From: a virus
Reading direction: 5' to 3' (one strand)
DNA length: 48,736 nt
Virus record (IMG/VR): IMGVR_UViG_3300011440_000008
Location: 1-48,736 of that record
Each line of letters starts with the position of its first letter. The stretch's first letter is position 1. Made by a program: the position numbers and the translations under genes. Positions 1-7,829 of the stretch are shown piece after piece. A model generated the notes under the pieces. That model had not been told where the DNA came from. It was given only the letters and a program-made list of their open reading frames with translations, and searched no databases.

Positions 1-123
1 CTATCCGCAGGGCGAGCGCCACGCCTGCGAGTTGGAGCGCGACCACGCCGACGACTATCACGCGCAGGGTGGTGTCCGATGGATTGGCTATTTCAAGACG
101 CCACCGGAGGAGCCCCCAGCCGC
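1..123. repeat. Terminal direct repeat, left copy
   Basis: Bases 1-123 are identical to 48614-48736 at the other end. An exact end-to-end repeat of this size is what an assembler leaves when it opens a circular or circularly permuted molecule. It lies inside an open reading frame that continues without a break across the join, so it is more likely an assembly overlap than a true physical terminal repeat, though the latter cannot be excluded. Confidence 0.95.
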
Positions 124-418
124 ATCCAGCCAGGACAGCGAGAAGTGCTGGACTTGTGGGGGCCAGCCGACCCACGACTGCATCTGCAACGGCAGCGGTC
201 TACACGTGGACGAGGTTCGTGCCATGAGAACAGAACTGCTGATGCGACGCGGCGAGTTGCCGGGGGAGCCCCCGGACGAGAAGCGGGAGGAGCCGATCCT
301 GAAGCTGACTGCGCACTGCAAAGGGCGCTATCCAGTGCCGGGACGACGCAGCGAGCCATTCCCGGTGACCTATCGCTGCGGCAAGCCTGATGGTCACGAA
401 GGCGAGCACGGCCAGTGA
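1..418 (+). CDS. Coiled-coil, Cys/His-rich protein, C-terminal part (starts at 48093)
   Basis: C-terminal part of the junction-crossing gene, in frame from base 2 and ending in TGA at 416-418. It carries several Cys/His groups: HACELERDHADDYHAQG, CWTCGGQPTHDCICNG and a final RCGKPDGHEGEHG. The last type, a Cys followed by H.G.H near the C-terminus, is common in short zinc-binding proteins of actinophages. Metal binding is inferred from the motifs; no enzymatic domain is recognised. The stop overlaps the GTG of the next gene. Confidence 0.85.
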   Translation, partial: YPQGERHACELERDHADDYHAQGGVRWIGYFKTPPEEPPAASSQDSEKCWTCGGQPTHDCICNGSGLHVDEVRAMRTELLMRRGELPGEPPDEKREEPILKLTAHCKGRYPVPGRRSEPFPVTYRCGKPDGHEGEHGQ

Positions 419-816
419 CCCCCTCACAGCCGGAGAAGCTGCGGGCGATGGCGTCAGAGCTGCGAAAGCGTATCGCGGAGGAGCCGCTTACGCCGTCGCT
501 GGAGCAGAACGTAGACCGGATGATCCTGTCAGTCCTAACCCGCTGTCAGGCAGAGCGGGATATGGAATGGTGGGAGCAGCTGGTGTTGGTGGATAACGTG
601 GCGCCCACTCCCGAGGCCGCTAAGGCTTGGCTGCTGGCGCTGTCGGCTCATGAGCAGGAAGGGGCCAGGGCAGAGCAGCGGGCGGCGGATCTGGAGAAGG
701 CGTGCATGACGATCCTGACCGAGAGGGGACTCAGTGCTTCGTCACGCTTGATTGCGTCTAAGTCGGTGCGCCGCGCTTTCCAACCGGCGGCGAAGGAGGA
801 AAAGCATGGCGCCTGA
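415..816 (+). CDS. Hypothetical helical protein
   Basis: 133 residues starting at GTG, whose GTGA overlaps the stop of the preceding gene, so translational coupling is likely. The sequence is rich in Ala, Glu, Arg and Leu, has a WW pair (MEWWEQLVLVD) and looks fully helical, with a basic C-terminus. I recognise no family. The same operon carries small zinc-binding proteins before and after it. Confidence 0.75.
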   Translation: MTPSQPEKLRAMASELRKRIAEEPLTPSLEQNVDRMILSVLTRCQAERDMEWWEQLVLVDNVAPTPEAAKAWLLALSAHEQEGARAEQRAADLEKACMTILTERGLSASSRLIASKSVRRAFQPAAKEEKHGA

Positions 817-940
817 ACGCTGGAAGGACGCAGCCGAGACGCTGGAGGAGCTGGCCGAGTCGGTGGTGCCGGAGTGGGAGCGCCTCGAAGGCGAATCCAT
901 GCGCGATGACCAATACGATGAAGAAGACTTCTACGACTGA
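806..940 (+). CDS. Small acidic hypothetical protein
   Basis: 44 residues. I chose the ATG at 806 over an upstream in-frame ATG because AAGGAGGAAAAGC is placed correctly before it. The protein is strongly acidic and ends in DDQYDEEDFYD. It overlaps the end of the preceding gene by 11 bases and the next gene by 23. No family recognised; acidic small phage proteins often act on host proteins or mimic DNA, but nothing here shows that. Confidence 0.6.
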   Translation: MAPERWKDAAETLEELAESVVPEWERLEGESMRDDQYDEEDFYD

Positions 941-1085
941 TCGCGCATCGTGCCCGCACCGTCGCGTTTATTGCGTATGCCGCCGCTGTGGTGCGAAGTC
1001 CCGAACGTACCGCACCGGGCCGAAGCTACGCGGTGATTTCTCATTGAAGAAGACCAAGCGGCGATTGCTCCCAGGAATTCACTGA
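918..1085 (+). CDS. Small basic zinc-finger-like protein
   Basis: 55 residues, ATG at 918, stop TGA 1083-1085 overlapping the next ATG (TGATG). It begins MKKTSTTDRASCPHRR and contains CVCRRCGAKS, giving Cys residues at about 12, 19, 21 and 24, then a very basic tail. The Cys spacing suggests one zinc knuckle, and the charge suggests nucleic-acid binding; both are inference. The stop-start overlap on the downstream side supports it being a real gene. Confidence 0.6.
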   Translation: MKKTSTTDRASCPHRRVYCVCRRCGAKSRTYRTGPKLRGDFSLKKTKRRLLPGIH

Positions 1086-1285
1086 TGGCCGTGTATGACA
1101 TTCCAACTGTCGTGTGCCCAGTGTGCGGTGTCCGTCTTACTTGGGTGGGGTGCCCACCGGAGCAGATCACCGATGGCATGACCGGTAGTTGCTCCCTCTG
1201 CAATCACAATCTCCTGTTCGTGCCTGACGGGATAGTCCATGACCCTGATTGTGGTTGTGGTGGCGTTGCGCTTGACATTCATTAA
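1085..1285 (+). CDS. Zinc-ribbon protein
   Basis: 66 residues, start ATG overlapping the previous stop. Two CxxC knuckles, CPVCG near residue 11 and CSLC near residue 36, form a standard zinc ribbon; a further CGCGG lies near the C-terminus. Such proteins usually bind nucleic acid or mediate protein contacts. Role in this phage unknown. Confidence 0.75.
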   Translation: MAVYDIPTVVCPVCGVRLTWVGCPPEQITDGMTGSCSLCNHNLLFVPDGIVHDPDCGCGGVALDIH

Positions 1286-1334
1286 GGATATGGGAAATAA
1301 TCCCGCTATGCCGTACATCGAAAGGAGAGTTGCA

Positions 1335-1631
1335 GTGCTCAAGAGAGTCACCGCGGTGCTCTGCTTGGCCATGCTGGTGTGTGCCGTGACGGCACTCCCG
1401 GTGGTCCAGGCAGGCGACGTGAGCCCGCCCCTGGTGGCGGTGCTCGATGCCCAGATGGGCGAATATGCGATCAGGAACCTCAAGCTGGACGGCGACCCCT
1501 GGACCGACCCCTGCATCCCGTGTCGCGCGAGCTATGCCGCCCTGATCGGCGGAGGCATCGGCGGCCTGGCCTTCAGCGGCGTCTTCAGTACGACCGGCAT
1601 GGGCTCAGCAGTCTATCCGCTACTCCTGTGA
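1335..1631 (+). CDS. Secreted or membrane small protein with signal peptide
   Basis: 98 residues from GTG at 1335, chosen because AAAGGAGAG sits just upstream and the resulting N-terminus is a textbook signal peptide: basic MLKR, a hydrophobic core (VTAVLCLAMLVCAVTAL) and VVQAG as a probable cleavage site near residue 25. A second hydrophobic, Gly-rich stretch (LIGGGIGGLAFSGVF) near the C-terminus could span a membrane. DPCIPC is a CxxC pair. Possible superinfection-exclusion, cell-surface or lysis accessory protein. It is the last gene before a strong terminator. Confidence 0.7.
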   Translation: MLKRVTAVLCLAMLVCAVTALPVVQAGDVSPPLVAVLDAQMGEYAIRNLKLDGDPWTDPCIPCRASYAALIGGGIGGLAFSGVFSTTGMGSAVYPLLL

Positions 1632-1653
1632 CTGACGGCCGGGCTTGATGCCC

Positions 1654-1699
1654 AAGGGCCGGGCGGTGACTCACCCTCACCCCCGGCCCTTTCCTTTTA
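1654..1699 (+). terminator. Rho-independent terminator
   Basis: A perfect 10-bp stem, AAGGGCCGGG (1654-1663) with CCCGGCCCTT (1682-1691), encloses an 18-base loop and is followed by TTCCTTTT. It separates the small-gene operon from the terminase gene. Confidence 0.85.
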
Positions 1700-1709
1700 G
1701 TGCCCCCGC

Positions 1710-1731
1710 TTGACAACTACCCCTTAGTAAG
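1710..1731 (+). promoter_or_regulatory. -35-like box and TACCCCTTAGTAAG motif upstream of terminase
   Basis: TTGACA at 1710-1715 follows the terminator, so a new promoter is needed here, but no good -10 lies 16-18 bases downstream. The 14-mer TACCCCTTAGTAAG at 1718-1731 recurs exactly at 46981-46994 in the control region, so this may be a binding site for a regulator of late transcription. Confidence 0.4.
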
Positions 1732-1743
1732 CGCACCCTCTCC

Positions 1744-3525
1744 TTGAAAGGCGGGGAGAGGCTTAGTCAGCCGTTGGTCTACACCCGTCACCAAACCCTA
1801 CTCAACCAACAGCAAGCCAGAGGCACCCGTCGCCTGCAATGGGCGATGGATGAGCAGGCAGAAGCCTTCGCGTACGGCCCTGCGCCGCTTTGCCTCAACG
1901 GTGGCTTCGGTGGCGGCAAGACCATCTGTACCACCCGCAAGATCCTCTACCTCTCGTCTCTATTCCCAGGTAACCGCGGTGTCGTCGCGCGTCGCGTTGG
2001 CGACGAGTTACGCAAGACCACCATGGTTACGTTCTTCAAGGACTGCCCGCCCGAAGCCTATATGTACGGTGGCAGGCGAGCGGACCAAGAGAAGATACTC
2101 AGGCTAAATCCCGTCAAGTGCGAAGACGGGATTATTCGTTCGTCCGAAATACTATTCCTCCACTTGGATGATCCCAACATCCAACACATCCTACGCGGGC
2201 TTGAAATCAATTGGTTCCTCTTGGATCAGGCGGAAGAAATGGAGGAGGAGAACTTCGATACCCTCCTTCGCCGCTTGGGACGTTGGGATCAAGCCTTCGT
2301 ACCGCAGTGGTTGCTAAATCAGGAGCGTGCGCAAGGCCGAGAGTGGGCGTGGTGGAATACGCCCGATGGTCTGCCGCACCCAGGCGCGAAACCGATTCCG
2401 CCCATCTATCCGATGATTACCGTCAACCCAGACTTGGAGACTCACTGGGTTTGGCGCCGCTTCCACGAAGAATCGCCCGAGTGGCAGGAGAAGTGGCGTG
2501 CATTCGGCTACAAGATGATCACGTTCAATCCCCTTCACAACAAGTTCCTCAGCAAGCAGAACCGTGATCAGTTGATGAGTGCCGACCCAGTGTGGATCGA
2601 TAAGTACGTCTATGGCAAGTGGGGGAGTAGCGAGGCCCAGATACATAAGATCCCCGACGAGTCAATCATCACGCCCGATTCACCGGAGGCGTACGAGGGA
2701 ATTCTCAACCACATCCGCAACACCTGTACGCTGCACCGAGTAATGGACCACGGAGACTCATCACCTACTTGTGTCTTGTGGTACGCCACGGACGATGACG
2801 GGAACTGCATTTGCTATCGGGAGTACTACAAGGGTCGGACACTCATTAGCGAGCACCGCCAGAACGTCCACTCCCTGAGCCTCATGGGCGAGACGGGAAG
2901 GATGGAGCCCTACACCTTCAACATCGGTGATCCGTCAATACACAACAAGACGATGCAGAAGAAAGAAGGGTGGTACTCCGTTGCCGATGAGTGGACCGAT
3001 ACCGCTAATGGCCAATTACCGGAGACTGCGATCTTCTGGGCCAAGGGGAATAACGACGAATTTGGCACCCGCAACCGGATTAACGAATACCTGAAGGTAG
3101 ACCCCAATCACATTCACCCGTTCACCAAGAAGATGGGGTCACCGCGAATCTTCTTTCTCAAGCGGCACCCTGAGTTTTACCACTTCGGTTGCGAACACGC
3201 TATCAGGGAACTCAGGGCTCAAAGGCGTGAGAAGACTGGCTCGGAGAATGGCCGAGACGTTTACTCCGACGAGCGGGATCCTAAAGTTCCAGATCACGGG
3301 TACGATCCCACTCGGTACTTCATCGCCTCGCGTCCCCCGTTGTTCACTGCTCAGAGGAAAGTGGCACTACACGGGACGATGCTGGAGGCTCGCATGAAGT
3401 TGAAGCGACATTTGAAGACGGATAGGCGTTGGCAGGAAGTCCTGCGGGCGCAAGAGGACTACATCAGGCAGAAGCTTCACGGTCGTATCGAGGATCTGTC
3501 TGCTCAATTCGGATCACAGGAGTAA
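1744..3525 (+). CDS. terL: Terminase large subunit
   Basis: The packaging motor: an ATPase that pumps DNA through the portal plus an RNase H-fold nuclease that cuts the concatemer. Walker A is GGFGGGKT (residues 53-60); the Walker B segment reads WFLLDQAEEM, with Gln after the Asp. The nuclease Asp residues are visible in MDHGDS, NIGDPS and HGYDPTRYF near the C-terminus. 593 residues, slightly long for the family. The TTG start at 1744 is uncertain; another TTG at 1774 is preceded by GGGGAGAGG. No small terminase is adjacent. Confidence 0.95.
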   Translation: MKGGERLSQPLVYTRHQTLLNQQQARGTRRLQWAMDEQAEAFAYGPAPLCLNGGFGGGKTICTTRKILYLSSLFPGNRGVVARRVGDELRKTTMVTFFKDCPPEAYMYGGRRADQEKILRLNPVKCEDGIIRSSEILFLHLDDPNIQHILRGLEINWFLLDQAEEMEEENFDTLLRRLGRWDQAFVPQWLLNQERAQGREWAWWNTPDGLPHPGAKPIPPIYPMITVNPDLETHWVWRRFHEESPEWQEKWRAFGYKMITFNPLHNKFLSKQNRDQLMSADPVWIDKYVYGKWGSSEAQIHKIPDESIITPDSPEAYEGILNHIRNTCTLHRVMDHGDSSPTCVLWYATDDDGNCICYREYYKGRTLISEHRQNVHSLSLMGETGRMEPYTFNIGDPSIHNKTMQKKEGWYSVADEWTDTANGQLPETAIFWAKGNNDEFGTRNRINEYLKVDPNHIHPFTKKMGSPRIFFLKRHPEFYHFGCEHAIRELRAQRREKTGSENGRDVYSDERDPKVPDHGYDPTRYFIASRPPLFTAQRKVALHGTMLEARMKLKRHLKTDRRWQEVLRAQEDYIRQKLHGRIEDLSAQFGSQE

Positions 3526-3531
3526 TAAGAA

Positions 3532-5481
3532 ATGGCCTACGCGACCGGCGCTTCCACCAGTGACAGGGAACGCATTGAGGTTGGGCGATGGCACGAGCGC
3601 ATTGGCCTAGCCGATAAGGCGTACAAGAAGTGGGAGAAGCGCTTCCTCTGCAAGCAGGGGTGGGATTGGTACGAGGGGTATCAGGGGAAGAATGCGTACG
3701 CAAACGCGGATCCCTCGGCCGATCCGTACATCATCAACCTGCTGTACCCTACGATCGAAGTGAAAATACCAAGCCTGTTCTTCCGCAATCCGGGGTGCTC
3801 AGTCGTTCCTCGCCCGCAAAGGGAAGACGATCCAATGACCACCCTGATGGAGCGAGCAAGACTGAGTGAGGACACGGCCAATTCGTTCATGACCGATCCT
3901 TCACTACACCTACAGGAGCACATCAATGCGGCGCTGAAGGACTCCTTCTTCTACTTCGGTATGATTGAGACTGGGTACTCTGCGCAGTTCATCAACAATC
4001 CGAATGCGGGGAAGCCTGTCCTGGCCGGTGACTTCGATCAGCCAGTGACCGATCTAATGGCAGGGGGAGTACCGATCAACCAACCGGCGCAGGTACCGAC
4101 GCAGGAGTCCATCTACTACAAGCGTATTCCCCCACAGAACTTCCGCGTCAGTATCCGCGCCACCAGTATCCTTGAGGAGTGCGACTGGGCGGGCTATTGC
4201 GAATGGTGGTACGCGGAGGATATCAAGCGCTCACCGATCCTGGCCAACCGAGACAAGATCAAGGCCACTGGGAAGTACGACGAGGACTACACCGGCAAGA
4301 TCGATCTGAGCGCCAATGAAGGTGGGGATGGGTACCACACCGTAGACGAAACGCCCAAGAAGCAGGGGATGTTGAAGGTCTGGAAGATTTACGACTTCAG
4401 AACTCAATCGTGGTTCATGATCCCCCAGGAGCAGAAGTTCTACCTGTTACCCCCTGTGCATTGGGGCATTAACCCATTCGGTAACGGCTTCAAGCACCAC
4501 GAGAGGAGCGAGGGTTGGTACCCGCTTCCTCCGCACTTCAACCTGCTTTCCCCCCAGGCGGAACTCAACGAGACACGGGAGAAGCAGCGGTCACATCGGC
4601 GCCGCATGGATCGCCGGTACCAGATGGTCCGAAACGCAATTGCCGATGACGAACTGGTGAAGCTGGAGCAAGGGGGTGATGGGACCATCGTGCAGACGAA
4701 CGGGATGATCCCGGCCATCATTCCGATCGAAGACGCACCGCTTGACCCCGCAGTGGCGAGGAATGTTCCTGAGACGCGTTTGGACTTCATGGAGATAGCG
4801 TCGGTCGGTAGCAATCAGCGTGAGGCCAAGACGGGCGGTACTGCTACCGAAGCGACGGTGGTGGAAACGCGAGCCCGTATTCGTGAGTCCTTCGGACAGA
4901 TGGGCGTTGCCCGGTTCGTCGGCAGCATTGCCCGCTGCACCATCGAAACCTGCAAGGCGTTCATGTCACTCCCATTCTGGATTCAGCGCAACGTAGACCC
5001 ACTGAGCCCAACGGGAATGATGGAAGCCATGCGCGTGGTCCAGGTTTACCAAGAACTCACCAGTGAGCAATTGGGTCCGCTCACCTACGACGTATCGGTA
5101 GAGGCCGAGTCACTAAGCCCGATCAACGACGATATTGAGCGGCAGCAGTTTGACCAAGCGCTACTCGCTCTCACCAGCAGCATGGTCCTGATGCTGTTCC
5201 TGCGCTTCTCCGATATGCTGCTGCGTAAGTGGCTGTCGTTCCGAGGAATCAGGAACGAAAAGGCCATTCAGCAGTTCAAGTTGGCCATTGAGTTGACGTT
5301 GATGGCCATGGGCAGTGCGGCTTCACAATTGCCCAGTGACCAAGGGGAATCAGGCACGAAGGGAACCGAAGTGGCCATTGCTTCTTCCGGTGCTGGCGGT
5401 GGTGGAGGGGGAGGGCGTCCTCAACTCCCAGGCATGATGGATATGGTCAACCAACTCCGTAACCAGATTGGTCTGAAGTAA
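3532..5481 (+). CDS. Portal protein
   Basis: 649 residues directly after the large terminase, the usual portal position. The dodecameric portal forms the DNA channel and the docking site for the motor and the tail. Features include a Trp/Tyr-rich N-terminal region, a long central helical region with LNETREKQRSHRRR, and a C-terminal Gly tract (GAGGGGGGG) before a helical tail. The length is closer to podovirus portals (P22-like) than to the 400-500 residues of siphoviruses, which supports podovirus morphology. Identification rests on size and position, as portal sequences diverge strongly. Confidence 0.85.
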   Translation: MAYATGASTSDRERIEVGRWHERIGLADKAYKKWEKRFLCKQGWDWYEGYQGKNAYANADPSADPYIINLLYPTIEVKIPSLFFRNPGCSVVPRPQREDDPMTTLMERARLSEDTANSFMTDPSLHLQEHINAALKDSFFYFGMIETGYSAQFINNPNAGKPVLAGDFDQPVTDLMAGGVPINQPAQVPTQESIYYKRIPPQNFRVSIRATSILEECDWAGYCEWWYAEDIKRSPILANRDKIKATGKYDEDYTGKIDLSANEGGDGYHTVDETPKKQGMLKVWKIYDFRTQSWFMIPQEQKFYLLPPVHWGINPFGNGFKHHERSEGWYPLPPHFNLLSPQAELNETREKQRSHRRRMDRRYQMVRNAIADDELVKLEQGGDGTIVQTNGMIPAIIPIEDAPLDPAVARNVPETRLDFMEIASVGSNQREAKTGGTATEATVVETRARIRESFGQMGVARFVGSIARCTIETCKAFMSLPFWIQRNVDPLSPTGMMEAMRVVQVYQELTSEQLGPLTYDVSVEAESLSPINDDIERQQFDQALLALTSSMVLMLFLRFSDMLLRKWLSFRGIRNEKAIQQFKLAIELTLMAMGSAASQLPSDQGESGTKGTEVAIASSGAGGGGGGGRPQLPGMMDMVNQLRNQIGLK

Positions 5482-7184
5482 TGATCGAACTCCGCTACCT
5501 CGATCCCAGTAGCGGTACTGGGATCATAGACGGTGCTTTGGACACCGTACTACCGGACGCGGCACTCTACGTTGGCCAGCAAGTCTTCGTGGCCAACATA
5601 GCGCCGGTGTCCGCGGCTCTTATCGTTCGCCCGAATGGAAATCAGCTTATCGATGGAGCACAGTCCATTGTCAGCCTGGGCCAAGGTGAAACGATACTGT
5701 TCCTGAGCGATGGAGTCAGTTGGAGAGCACTGAGGGGTGCTACCCCAAGCGGACTTCCGTCTCACGCGACTTCCCATGAGTCTGGTGGTAGTGACGAAAT
5801 ACTCGTGGACAACTTGATTGGTCTACTGCAAGACCCTCAGAAACCATTGACACATACCATTAACGGTAGTGATCACTCCTTCCCAGGCGGCGCAGCGATC
5901 TTTCTCAACGCGGATGGAAGCTTCGTGGCCGCTGGTGGTGGGTCACCGCCGACCGGCACAGGCTTCAGGCATGTTACTGCCGGTGTTGAGGACGCAGCAT
6001 CGAAGCTGGTTGACACAGCGGACGTAAATAACGATCAGATCACCAATGCGCTACTTGCAAACATGGCTCAGAGCACGGTAAAGGGCCGAGCGGTCGGCGC
6101 CGGTACCGGTGATCCAGTCGATTTGACTGCTACTGAGCTTACCGCAATCCCCAATGTGTTCACGTCAGCACTACAGGGAATGGTTCCGGCATCAAGCGGC
6201 GGCACAGCTAACTTTCTCCGCGCCGATGGGTCATTCGCCACTCCACCGTCAGGCGGATCACCGCCGACCGGCACAGGCTTCCGTCACATTACCGCTGGAG
6301 CAGAGGACGCGGCAGCAAAGCTAGTCGATACGGCAGATGTGAACACCGATCAGATCACCAACACTCTGCTTGCTAACATGGCAGCAGCTACGATCAAGGG
6401 ACGTGCCCTTGGTGCCGGGACTGGTGATCCCACGGACTTGACGGCAGCGCAGGTGCTTACCGCTATCTCCGCTATCTCCAATGTCCAGCTACAAGTCTTC
6501 ACTGCTGTCGGAGCTAACACTTACACTCCCACTGCTGGAATGAAGACGTGTCTCGTTATCTCTACTGGGGCCGGTGGTGGTGGCGGTGGTGCAGATACTT
6601 CAGCGGGCGGCAGCGGTGACGTAGGCGTCGGCGGTGGTGGTGGGGCTGGCGGCACCTGCATTGAGCTATTCTCAGCCGCCACTATCGGCGCATCACAGAC
6701 TGTCACTATCGGAACCGGCGGCCTAGCAGGCACCAATGCTGGTGGCGCTGGTGGTACTGGCAGCAACACCACATTCGGGGCTCTACACACCGCGAATGGT
6801 GGGACCGGCGGTAATGGATCTGGGTCTGTTGCTGTAGATGCACAAGCCACCAATGGTGGTGTTGGTGGTTCACCCACGGGTGGACTGCTCAATATCTTAG
6901 GTGGCGATGGTGGATGCGGTCTTGCCTCCGCCCACGATCAGACTACCAGCGACATGATCATCGGCCGCAGTGGATTCGGTGGTGCATCGTTCTGGGGTGG
7001 TGGTGGTCGTGAGACAGTTGGCGCTCAGTTGAGTCTTGTAACTGACCTTACTGTTGTCGGTAACAATGGCAAGGCGTTTGGCTCCGGTGGCAGCGGCGCG
7101 TTGGACTTCACCACCGTCAATGGTGTTGCCGGTGGAGTTGGTGCCGATGGGGTCTGTGTCGTGATCGAGTTCTTGGCGCCGTAG
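5481..7184 (+). CDS. Glycine-rich tail fibre / receptor-binding protein
   Basis: 567 residues; its ATG overlaps the portal stop (TAATGA). A module beginning GSPPTGTGFRH and running through KGRAVGAGTGDPVDLT is present twice (about residues 155-225 and 260-325), typical of phage fibre shafts. The last 200 residues are a Gly-rich tip (AGGGGGGADTSAGGSGD and many GGAGG runs) like the polyglycine receptor-binding tips of T-even and related adhesins. It should bind the host surface. Its place between portal and scaffold is unusual; fibre genes normally lie after the tail genes. Confidence 0.8.
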   Translation: MIELRYLDPSSGTGIIDGALDTVLPDAALYVGQQVFVANIAPVSAALIVRPNGNQLIDGAQSIVSLGQGETILFLSDGVSWRALRGATPSGLPSHATSHESGGSDEILVDNLIGLLQDPQKPLTHTINGSDHSFPGGAAIFLNADGSFVAAGGGSPPTGTGFRHVTAGVEDAASKLVDTADVNNDQITNALLANMAQSTVKGRAVGAGTGDPVDLTATELTAIPNVFTSALQGMVPASSGGTANFLRADGSFATPPSGGSPPTGTGFRHITAGAEDAAAKLVDTADVNTDQITNTLLANMAAATIKGRALGAGTGDPTDLTAAQVLTAISAISNVQLQVFTAVGANTYTPTAGMKTCLVISTGAGGGGGGADTSAGGSGDVGVGGGGGAGGTCIELFSAATIGASQTVTIGTGGLAGTNAGGAGGTGSNTTFGALHTANGGTGGNGSGSVAVDAQATNGGVGGSPTGGLLNILGGDGGCGLASAHDQTTSDMIIGRSGFGGASFWGGGGRETVGAQLSLVTDLTVVGNNGKAFGSGGSGALDFTTVNGVAGGVGADGVCVVIEFLAP

Positions 7185-7206
7185 TAGTAGGAAGGAGCAT
7201 TATCCA

Positions 7207-7659
7207 ATGTGCAAGCTGTGGGATGACCCCGAACAGAGAGCAGCGTTTGAAGCATCTGGTTGGCCTGAGCCGAACTTCGACGTGTGCGATCGGTGCGAAC
7301 AGAAGATCCACGTTGGCGATTGGCCGATCTGCTGGGGCAAGTTTGGCGAACACAAGAGACAGGAGGAGTACCGACCATTCGCTGCCTTCTGGGATCCTCA
7401 CATCATGCCAATTCCAAAGGGCGGGGATCCAAGGGGGGTTTACATCAGCAGCTTGGCCCAGTGGAATTCACTGATGCACAAGCGGGGCGTGGACCTTGGC
7501 AGCAAGTACGACAAGGAAGTCCCGCCCTTCAAGTTCAACACCAACGGGATGGACAGGGCCTTCAATGAGGCTGTGCGACAGCACCATGGCGGGATGCGAG
7601 TGAGAGACGACAACGGCCGAGTGACCACCATCGGGAACTTGCTGCGCGACGACGATTAG
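7207..7659 (+). CDS. Hypothetical protein with CxxC motif
   Basis: 150 residues, with AAGGAGCATTATCCA before the ATG. It has CDRC near residue 27 and ICWGKFG further on, the start of a possible zinc ribbon, and is rich in Trp, Pro and Lys. Lies between the fibre and the scaffold promoter region. I do not recognise the family; structural or assembly role is possible by position only. Confidence 0.8.
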   Translation: MCKLWDDPEQRAAFEASGWPEPNFDVCDRCEQKIHVGDWPICWGKFGEHKRQEEYRPFAAFWDPHIMPIPKGGDPRGVYISSLAQWNSLMHKRGVDLGSKYDKEVPPFKFNTNGMDRAFNEAVRQHHGGMRVRDDNGRVTTIGNLLRDDD

Positions 7660-7660
7660 A

Positions 7661-7829
7661 CCGGTAACTCGTACTACTGTACGCGCATACTCCTGTACTC
7701 TTGTCCTCCTGTACGCGCGTACTCCATATTTAGTAAATACCCCATTTACACCCTGTAAAGGGTACCTGTGACGGTAGCAGTACAACTACGTCCACGAAGC
7801 GTATACTGCAATCAGCACAGGAGGCGCGC
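7661..7829 (+). promoter_or_regulatory. Probable promoter region of the head-gene operon, with repeats
   Basis: A 169-base gap before the scaffold gene holds two near-identical 17-mers, CTGTACGCGCATACTCC (7677-7693) and CTGTACGCGCGTACTCC (7709-7725), 32 bases apart, with a TGTACTC heptad between them (7694-7700). CATATTTAGTA follows, resembling the -10 regions at 48053 and 41068. Then comes a perfect dyad TTTACA-CCC-TGTAAA (7745-7759). TATACT at 7802-7807 is an alternative -10. The exact promoter is not resolved. Confidence 0.55.
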
